Shown in pieces: positions 44,316 through 51,500 of a stretch of DNA of 64,000 bases. The position numbers were made by a program, and so were the translations under genes. The stretch comes from GW2011-AR15 sp964512765 (GTDB taxonomy: Archaea > Nanobdellota > Nanobdellia > Woesearchaeales > GW2011-AR15): the NCBI GenBank assembly GCA_964512765.1, contig CAZEKF010000002.1, positions 62,001 to 126,000 of the forward strand, read 5' to 3'. Numbering within the stretch: the stretch's first letter is position 1; each line of letters starts with the position of its first letter. A model generated the notes under the pieces. The model saw only the letters and a list, made by a program, of their open reading frames with translations. It was not told where the DNA came from and did no database searches.

Positions 44316-44419
44316 GCAGCCGTAGCTCAGCTTGGATAGAGCGGTAGATCACTAAAGCCGAACCTCCTATCCATTTGGAAGAAAGCTAAAGGTCGGGAGT
44401 TCGAATCTCCTCGGCTGCG
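44316..44419 (+). tRNA. tRNA-Arg(CCT) with two very short introns
   Basis: Acceptor GCAGCCG/CGGCTGC (44412-44418), discriminator G44419, D-stem GCTC/GAGC with the GGATA loop typical of archaeal arginine tRNAs, and T-arm GGGAG-TTCGAAT-CTCCT. No single intron leaves a U at position 33. Two introns do: 44348-44362 (15 nt, between 30 and 31) and 44370-44383 (14 nt, between 37 and 38). The mature loop is then CTCCTAA with anticodon CCT at 44366-44368. The first site forms a complete bulge-helix-bulge (GAG/CTC outer, CGGT/GCCG central). The second has one C-A mismatch. Pair 27-43 is G-A. Confidence 0.75.
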
Positions 44420-44515
44420 CTTAATTTATTAAGTGGGCTTGAGCCAAAGGCGAAACTCACGAGTTTCCATCAAAGCTTTTTTAAAGGTTTGGTGGGAATC
44501 TCCTCGGCTGCGCTT
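44420..44515 (+). repeat. tRNA-3'-end-duplicating structured element, copy 2
   Basis: The 20-nt sequence GAATCTCCTCGGCTGCGCTT, which is the tail of tRNA-Arg plus 3 nt (44403-44422), recurs perfectly at 44496-44515, 93 bp downstream. Between the copies are the conserved core GTGGGCTTGAGC (from 44433), hairpin 1 GTGGG (44433-44437)/CTCAC (44456-44460) and hairpin 2 CAAAGCTTT (44471-44479)/AAAGGTTTG (44483-44491) with the same central G-G mismatch as in the copy after tRNA-Thr. Stem changes between copies keep pairing. The ogg gene starts 12 nt later. No coding capacity. Confidence 0.85.
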
Positions 44516-44526
44516 TTCTTATAAAA

Positions 44527-45192
44527 ATGGAAAAACTAAAAACAGTTTACAAATTAAAAGAAAACAGAATTAAGGAAAGATTAAATGATTTCAAAAAATT
44601 TTACAATGAACCTGTTTCATGGTTTTATGAAAACAATCAATTGGTTTTGAAACCTATTGAAAAATCGTTTAATGAAAGAATATTTGAAGAACTTGTTTTT
44701 TGTTTACTAACTGCTAACACATCTGCTGTTATGGGGTTGAAAGGCGTTGATGCTGTTCGACCAGTAATTAATGACTCTTTTGATCAAATAAGAAACAAAC
44801 TAGTTGCGTCAGGTTACAGGTTCCCTAACAAAAGGGCCGAATATATTATTGAATCAAGAAATAAGAACTTTGATTACAAAACAATATTAGAATCAAAAAA
44901 TAAGATTGAACTAAGAGAATTTTTTGTTAATAATGTTAAAGGATTAGGTTACAAAGAATCAAGCCATTTTCTTAGAAACATTGGAGTTTTTGGCTTGGCT
45001 ATTTTAGACAAACATATCTTAAGAACAATGCACGAACATAATATTATTGATGAAATTCCTACTTCTTTAAACAAAAACAAGTATTTAGAATTAGAACAAT
45101 CAATTATACAATTTAGCCATCAATTGAACATTAACATGGACGAACTTGATTTGTTGTTATGGTCCATGAAAAATGGCCGAATATTGAAATGA
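44527..45192 (+). CDS. ogg: N-glycosylase/DNA lyase (8-oxoguanine DNA glycosylase, Ogg2 type)
   Basis: The product has 221 residues, close to the archaeal Ogg2 length. It removes 8-oxoguanine and cleaves the abasic site. The helix-hairpin-helix VKGLGYKESSHFLRNIG (about 138-154) is followed by ILDKHILR with the likely Schiff-base Lys162 and the C-terminal MDELDLLLWSMKNGRI typical of this subfamily. The ATG lies 12 nt after the second copy of the tRNA-Arg tail, so the element contributes its 5' flank and perhaps its promoter. Confidence 0.92.
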   Translation: MEKLKTVYKLKENRIKERLNDFKKFYNEPVSWFYENNQLVLKPIEKSFNERIFEELVFCLLTANTSAVMGLKGVDAVRPVINDSFDQIRNKLVASGYRFPNKRAEYIIESRNKNFDYKTILESKNKIELREFFVNNVKGLGYKESSHFLRNIGVFGLAILDKHILRTMHEHNIIDEIPTSLNKNKYLELEQSIIQFSHQLNINMDELDLLLWSMKNGRILK

Positions 45193-45232
45193 AAAGTTTT
45201 TTATCTTTCAACAGAGTTATTGTTAATATATT

Positions 45233-46903
45233 ATGAAGAAAAAAAACCATGGCCTTGACGTAGTTACTCTGCTTATCTTGATTTTTTTAACAGTAAACTT
45301 TATCTGGATTGTAAAATATTCGCCAGCATATAACTCTGAGGACATGCAAATTCTTACGCATTCTGTTAACTTAGCAAAATCCAAAGATAAGTTGGAGTTT
45401 AAAAATTATTATAACATGGAAACCCAACCAGTAATGCCTGTTGTTCATTATTTTGGATTAAAGTATATTCCTAACGAGTTTACACCGTTATTTGTAAACA
45501 GTTTGTTTATGATCATACTTATATTTAGTGTTTATGGTATAACAAAACTGCTTTACACAGGAAAAGCAGGCTTACTTGCGTCTTTTTTAATAATAACAGT
45601 TCCGACAATAATCGCTTTTTCAAGAACTATTTATACAGGATTTCTATTAACTGCGTTGTTTGCATTAAATGTTTACTTGTTTCTTAAGTCAGATAACTTT
45701 AGTAATGTTAAATGGTCTATTCTGTGGTGTGTTTCAAGCATTGTTTGTTTGCTTACTAAATATTCAATGATCGCTTACATTACTGCTGTACTTTTTGCAT
45801 CTATAATCTTTTTTCTTCAGAAGGTTATTGCTAAAGATATTTCGAAAGAATTAATTATTAAATATGTAAGTGTGATTATTCTTCTAGGAATTTTGGTTGG
45901 TGTAACTGTGTTACCCCTTTACAAACAAGGTTTAAGTAACTACCAAACACGAAAAAATAATTTGCCAAAATCTTCATTTGTGTGTGACGTGTTTAATTAT
46001 CCAGCATTCTTACTAAATGTTCAACTAGGGTTTGTACTTTTTGTATTCTTTTTTGTTTCTCTTATTTACATAATTAAAGAAATAATAAAGAAAAAAATTA
46101 TTAGAAAAGAAATTATGATTTTATTGACGATAATATTCGTATATTTCTTTTTTTCATTTTTTACTAAAATTAAAAATAATGAAGTTACGTTGATGATACT
46201 TCCGTTGATTGTTATCTTAATTTCTGGTTTTGTAATTCAAAGAAAAACATGGTTAAAAGTTGCATTTATTAGTATACTTGTTATAAACGGTTTATTCTTT
46301 GTTTTACCAGTAACACTTGATAATTCTTTAAACGAAATTAGTTTTCTGACAAAATTATCTTCAAAACTTAATTGTGCAAGTGAACATACGCCGTATTATA
46401 TTAACCAGAACTATTATTTTTTTAATAAAAACACAGGAATTGACAAACAAGGGTTGTTAGATTATACTGTTAAAAACAAAACAATAAGAAACATTAACAA
46501 CATAATATTTAGTCATGATCTTCCTCAAATAATAGTTCTTGATTTAGGACCTACTAATCATTTTGAAATGGATTATTACGCTTACATAACAAATTCTTCT
46601 GTTCAATTTAGATATATGCTTTGCCAAGGAAATGCTTGGTGGTGGAGAAGTGAAGATTACGTATCATCTTTCTGGGGCAATCCTGATAAAGAAACTCTTG
46701 TAACAAATATTGATTTTGTAATGTTGTACAAAGCACTAAATAATGCAACTTGTTCAAATTGTTACCAGGAAGAATACACAAGTGAGTGTGGTAAACTAAT
46801 AGAATTTGTTCAAACTGCTCCAGGGTTTAGTTTGTTAGCTACTTTTCCTATTGATGATGGATATACCAATCTTTTAGAACTTAGATTGTATAAAGTAGAT
46901 TGA
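45233..46903 (+). CDS. PMT/ArnT-like membrane glycosyltransferase
   Basis: The product has 556 residues with about ten to eleven membrane helices to about residue 365, then a soluble extracellular C-terminal domain with several Cys. After helix 1 is an acidic loop, YSPAYNSEDMQILTHSVNLAK, in the place of the catalytic acidic pair of the GT-C/PMT fold. ArnT and Dol-P-Man transferases move sugars from lipid carriers to outer-surface targets. Given the very sequon-rich surface proteins nearby, it may take part in their glycosylation; this is inference. Confidence 0.8.
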   Translation: MKKKNHGLDVVTLLILIFLTVNFIWIVKYSPAYNSEDMQILTHSVNLAKSKDKLEFKNYYNMETQPVMPVVHYFGLKYIPNEFTPLFVNSLFMIILIFSVYGITKLLYTGKAGLLASFLIITVPTIIAFSRTIYTGFLLTALFALNVYLFLKSDNFSNVKWSILWCVSSIVCLLTKYSMIAYITAVLFASIIFFLQKVIAKDISKELIIKYVSVIILLGILVGVTVLPLYKQGLSNYQTRKNNLPKSSFVCDVFNYPAFLLNVQLGFVLFVFFFVSLIYIIKEIIKKKIIRKEIMILLTIIFVYFFFSFFTKIKNNEVTLMILPLIVILISGFVIQRKTWLKVAFISILVINGLFFVLPVTLDNSLNEISFLTKLSSKLNCASEHTPYYINQNYYFFNKNTGIDKQGLLDYTVKNKTIRNINNIIFSHDLPQIIVLDLGPTNHFEMDYYAYITNSSVQFRYMLCQGNAWWWRSEDYVSSFWGNPDKETLVTNIDFVMLYKALNNATCSNCYQEEYTSECGKLIEFVQTAPGFSLLATFPIDDGYTNLLELRLYKVD

Positions 46904-46905
46904 GT

Positions 46906-47286
46906 TTAAACTTTTATATGCAGTTTTTTACCTTTTAGATATAATATACCAATAACAAGTGTGAATGCAATTAAGAACATATACAATAAAGTGTAATCTT
47001 TAACCTCAGTAGGCGATTCTTCATAAGGTGGTAGAGATTCTGTTTCCATATTTGGATTAAACACAAATTCTTGTTCACAGTCCTGTTTGCATATGCCAAA
47101 GTCTTGTTCTTGACAACAAACACCAACTGAACAATCAGATTGAGTTTTACAAAAGTCATAACATCCAGAATCATCACAAAATGAAGTTTGAACAACCTTG
47201 CCTGTTATTGAACTGTCCAATGCAAAAAATAAAAATCCTAATGTTCCAAGAAATACAATTAAGAATTTAATATCTTGGTGTTTCAT
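46906..47286 (-). CDS. Small Cys-rich protein with two membrane helices and ITGKVV motif
   Basis: The product has 126 residues. An N-terminal hydrophobic segment (about 8-23) is followed by DSSITGKVVQ, then an external Cys-rich domain (CDDSGCYDFCKTQSDCSVGVCCQEQDFGICKQDC), an acidic linker and a second membrane helix (about 97-117) with a basic tail. The ITG-[KN]-VV motif recurs before the C-terminal helix of the 344-residue protein at 47479. Function unknown. Converges with the glycosyltransferase gene (2-nt gap). Confidence 0.65.
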   Translation of the reverse strand: MKHQDIKFLIVFLGTLGFLFFALDSSITGKVVQTSFCDDSGCYDFCKTQSDCSVGVCCQEQDFGICKQDCEQEFVFNPNMETESLPPYEESPTEVKDYTLLYMFLIAFTLVIGILYLKGKKLHIKV

Positions 47287-47373
47287 ATAATTAATAATTT
47301 AACTGAAGAAATTATAAACTTTTCTATTGTCTGAGTAAAATTTAAAAGAAAACAGTGATTTCTTTGACAATAA

Positions 47374-47477
47374 GCGAAGGTAGCGAAGCGGTCAAACGTG
47401 CCAGCCTCAAGAGCTGATCCCTTAGTGGGTTCGCAGGTTCGAAATTCATTTAATGAACGAATGTCCTGCCCTTCGCA
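47374..47477 (+). tRNA. tRNA-Leu(CAA) with a 20-nt T-loop intron
   Basis: Acceptor GCGAAGG/CCTTCGC (47470-47476), discriminator A47477. Type II variable arm TCCCTTAGTGGG. Anticodon loop CTCAAGA with CAA at 47408-47410. T-stem GCAGG (47433-47437)/CCTGC (47465-47469) encloses 27 nt instead of 7. A perfect bulge-helix-bulge is present: TTCG/CGAA central 4-bp helix, bulges AAA (47442-47444) and TGT (47462-47464), inner helix TTCA/TGAA. Removing 47444-47463 restores the loop TTCGAAT, an intron at 59/60. C27-A43 does not pair. The minus-strand gene ends 2 nt after it. TATA-like AAAATTTAAAAG at about 47338-47349. Confidence 0.93.
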
Positions 47478-47478
47478 T

Positions 47479-48513
47479 TTATTTTTGCTTTACTTTTGGT
47501 TTAATAAAGAAAAAGGATAACAAGCCAAGAACCGCTAGACTGCTTATAACATGTACGGGCCATAGTAACCTTTCAGTATCTACCACAGGAGGTATTTCTT
47601 CTTCAACAACATTTCCAGTAATACCACTTAACCCACCAGTATCTTCTTCAACAACAGGTGTTTCATCTACAGGTTCCTCTTCTTCTGGAGCTTCTACTAC
47701 TGTGCCGGCTCCACCACCGCCACTTGACGAGCTACTACTTGAACTACCGCCTCCGCCACTGCTGCTACTTGACGAAGAACCACTACCACCACAATTACCA
47801 CCGCTACAATCAATAGTACTAGATGCAGTATCTGTTTTTGAAGCTGTTCCGGACGGATTACTTGTTGCTTGGGCAGAAATTGTGTAAACACAATCAAGCG
47901 TGCTCATTGTAACTGTCCATGTATGAGACGTGGTTTGTCCGTCGCTCATTTCATTAGTAGTCACAGAAGGCGGTTGTGACCCAATGCTACATCCACCACT
48001 ATCAACAGAAAAACTAAGTACAAGATCAACGTTACCGCCGACAGTTACTTGACCAGTAATGTCAACTGTTGAGGAAGGCGCGGCGCTTTCTTCTGAATTA
48101 GTTGCAATGACAACAACATCTATCACATTAACACTTACACCTTCATCAGCAACGTACGTGTCTGTTACATCGTCTAACATAATTTTTGAAAATCCATTGT
48201 CACCTGACTTTTTACCATTTAAACCAGAAAAAATAACTTCAGCTGACGCGCCAGAGTTAATGTTTGTATTTACAGTTTCTGGATAATTACCGTCTTCTAA
48301 CCAATTATTTGCGTCAGGATATAACGTGACAGTGTTTAACGATCCAGTTGCGTCACCTGTATTTTGCACAGTTGCAGTGCAAGAAAACTGGTTGTTAATC
48401 TCAACTTCGTCAGGACTACACGAGAACGCGTTGACTTCAAGGTTTGCTGCTCCAAAAACTCCTGGAAGTATTGATACTAAAAAAAACAGTATAATTACTT
48501 GACCTCTTTTCAT
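47479..48513 (-). CDS. Surface protein with CARDB-like domains, Ser/Gly linker and C-terminal anchor
   Basis: The product has 344 residues. The N-terminus MKRGQVIILFFLVSILPGVFGA is either class III-like (Arg-Gly-Gln) or a Sec signal. Two beta-sandwich domains follow (about 22-230; the first has CSPDEVEINNQFSCTATVQNTG, a CARDB-like start). Then come an about 40-residue Ser/Gly linker, an acidic segment, LSGITGNVVEEE and a membrane helix with a basic tail. It is 6 nt downstream of the 1742-residue gene in the same operon. It may anchor that protein, which lacks its own C-terminal helix. Confidence 0.75.
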   Translation of the reverse strand: MKRGQVIILFFLVSILPGVFGAANLEVNAFSCSPDEVEINNQFSCTATVQNTGDATGSLNTVTLYPDANNWLEDGNYPETVNTNINSGASAEVIFSGLNGKKSGDNGFSKIMLDDVTDTYVADEGVSVNVIDVVVIATNSEESAAPSSTVDITGQVTVGGNVDLVLSFSVDSGGCSIGSQPPSVTTNEMSDGQTTSHTWTVTMSTLDCVYTISAQATSNPSGTASKTDTASSTIDCSGGNCGGSGSSSSSSSGGGGSSSSSSSSGGGGAGTVVEAPEEEEPVDETPVVEEDTGGLSGITGNVVEEEIPPVVDTERLLWPVHVISSLAVLGLLSFFFIKPKVKQK

Positions 48514-48519
48514 ATAATT

Positions 48520-51500
48520 TTACCCCACATAATTGTTAGTAAATGTCCAGTTAGCATCTCCCCAGTCAGTGTTACTTGCGTTTGACGTGTCAACACAGTA
48601 CACGTTCCATGCATATGTACCGTTTGACCATGGTTGCGTGAAATTACGACTGCCTGAACTAACGCTTGAACTCGTAAGGTTCAATGACCAGTTACCTGTA
48701 TAGTTACCATACAAGCTACAGTTAGCAGTACTAGCCCCTGCGAACGAATAATTGAAAACAACAGAGCTTAGATTAATTGTAGCGTTGTTTGCAGGAGATA
48801 ATAACGTAACGTTTAACTGCGTTGAATTTGAACTACTCGAAGTGACGTTTATTGAGACAGCAGAGTATCCGTAACCATAGTTCCAGTCAACATCATTACA
48901 ATATACCTGAATACCATAATCTTGTACAGCTAACCCGCTTACAGTATATTGATAATAATGATTTGTGCCACCTGTTGACATTCCAGTTGTTCCAGAATCA
49001 TAGCCCCATGAACTGCTATTTCCCCAACTACGATAATTATTACTAATATACTCATAATAGTATGTTGATCCGTTAAGACCATATTTTGTTGTGTTACACG
49101 AATCAACAAAATCATAATCAACTGTTGAGTTTGACGAGTTACCACTACTGTTCCAACTACCACAGTACCAGTTATGATAATTATCATAATTATAAATGTA
49201 AACGTAACAGTTTGCATTTTCTGACGTTGTCCAGTTAATCCAGAAACTTGAGTTAGATATTGAAGAGTTTATTAAAGGTAAAGTAACATTAACAGTCGGT
49301 CCAGTCAGATCTTTCACGTATAATTGTCCGTTCTTGATTAAATTACTTCCATTTTCTCCAGCAACAGTTGTTCTAATATTATAATATCCTTTTGTCCAGT
49401 TACTGCTCGGTTTTGGAATTTTTATTATTCCGTTACCAGAAATTTCATTGTCAGCTTGGCCGACAATTGAATATGATGTATTTACATAAGTTCTACAATA
49501 CTCCTCCCAGCATGTCGACGACGGATTAGAATATTCAACCTTTGTAACATTAACAGTTGCAGCGTTTGAGGAACTATCTGTAACATATATTCTTATTGTT
49601 AAGTTATCATTAAGTGCAAAATTATATTTCCAGTTACCGTTTTCATCTACGTTACTATAATATCCTGAATAAACATTAAGACCATTAAACCAAATGCTTG
49701 AACTGTCTTGGACAGTTGAAGTCACGTCATCATACTCTGTCCATTCTGCTTGTAAACTATTATAACCTTCTTTCCAACCACCAGACGGAGCATAAATGGT
49801 TACGTTCTGGCTACCGTTAACCAGACAAGTACCTGTAACATTAGAGTAACAATCACCAACAGAAAATACATATTCTTCTAATGTGCTTGTACTACTGTCA
49901 TATCTCCATTGATATAACCTTGTCAAATTACCAGATGAGCTTATTCCTGAGCTTGCTTTTGATAAATTAACAGGCACGACAATATTATTAGATGTGTAAA
50001 CGCTTGTACCACCTACAACAGTGCTCCAACTAACAGAGAAAGGTACTGTTCGGAATGATAACCATCCGTCTTCAGTGTTACTTTCGTTGTTTTGTATTTT
50101 TATTGTTAAATAATGATAGTTACCCCAACTTCCAGAACCCCATTTGTTACTGTTTGGACAAACTGTGAATACAGACGTGCCGTTGAAATCACCTGTTGGA
50201 GTGAAATTAGTGTAAGTTGTTATTGTGTTTCCAGAGCCTGTCCAGGTATTTTCTGTTACACTTGAAATGTTATATGTACCGTTTAAAACTGAGTTACTAG
50301 TCCAGTCTGGGTCATAAATATAAAATGTGCCGTTAATGCATACATCATTATCAATAGAATACAAGTCTGAACTTATTTGGACTCTGAAAGGCCTTACTTG
50401 GAACCATAAATTTGCTGTGGCAGTTTCACCATCATTATTGGTTAAAGTTAGTTCACCATTATAATAACCAGAGTTCCAGCTACCATTGTTATATGTCACG
50501 TTCAATATTCTTGAACCGTTAATAGTTGTTCCGCCGCCAACAATACTAACATTGAAATCATCAGGATAATTGTGTTCAACAGATTGGTACGTGCTCTGGT
50601 CCCATGTTCTTAAAACACCGCTACTTATTGTTGTGTTAAGATAATCACTGCTGTTATAACTTGAATAATAATACCCGTTCTTCTGAGTCTTGACAGTTGT
50701 TACTTTGAAATACATTGGTTCATTATTTTTAACACTGTACTTCCATGTGTTACCTGTTACGTCAGTAGGTTGTGCTTCCACATAAAATGCAATAGTGTTA
50801 AACCATCCAGTACCTGTTTCTGTGTTATTAACATCCAGTACAGCTTGCCAATATCCAGTTCCCCAGGTTCCTGCAGTTGGCGTAAGGTTAATTATGTAAT
50901 CTGTGTCAACACTGCCCCAATACCATCCGCTTGACGTGTTGACAGTGATGCTTGTGGAGTTAAACAAGCTGGTGTTAAGATCTGTGCAAGGCCATCTTCT
51001 ACAATCTTGTAATTTTTTTACACTAATAGTAACTTCACCGCCAAGGTCGCTACCGCTTTGTCCCCATTCACCTGCATTGTTAATTGTAACATACAAACTA
51101 ATGTTACTTTTTGAGTTGATGTTATAAACAGAAGTACAACTGTTTCCTGAACAATCTACAGGAGACGCGTACACTTGCCATTGCCTGATTGAGAAATAGG
51201 CATAACCGTAATCAGTCTCTCCTCCATTATCTGTTCCTTTTAATATGGCTCTGTAAGAACCAGTTTTCCATTGTCCAGTTAAAGTATTATTTGCAGATAA
51301 AGTTAAAGTTCCTTGGCCATTAGTAATAGTAGATGTGTTAACATTTGAAACATTATAATTATATTCAATTGGCGGCCATAACCATTCGCCTTCTCTACCT
51401 TGATATTCAATCTTTTCCAACTCAACTGTTCCGCTTAACCCTCCTGAACCGTAGTTGCCCCACCAACTGTCGCCTGCTTCATACATTTGCACTGTTAACG

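Noticed and set aside
44344..44389. Single 29-nt intron at 37/38 in tRNA-Arg
   Set aside because: It leaves C at position 33 and two mismatches in the anticodon stem; two short introns give a regular loop and a bulge-helix-bulge.
47453..47887. 144-codon plus-strand frame with poly-Pro over the tRNA-Leu tail
   Set aside because: It is the antisense of the Ser/Gly linker of the minus-strand surface protein and begins inside a tRNA.
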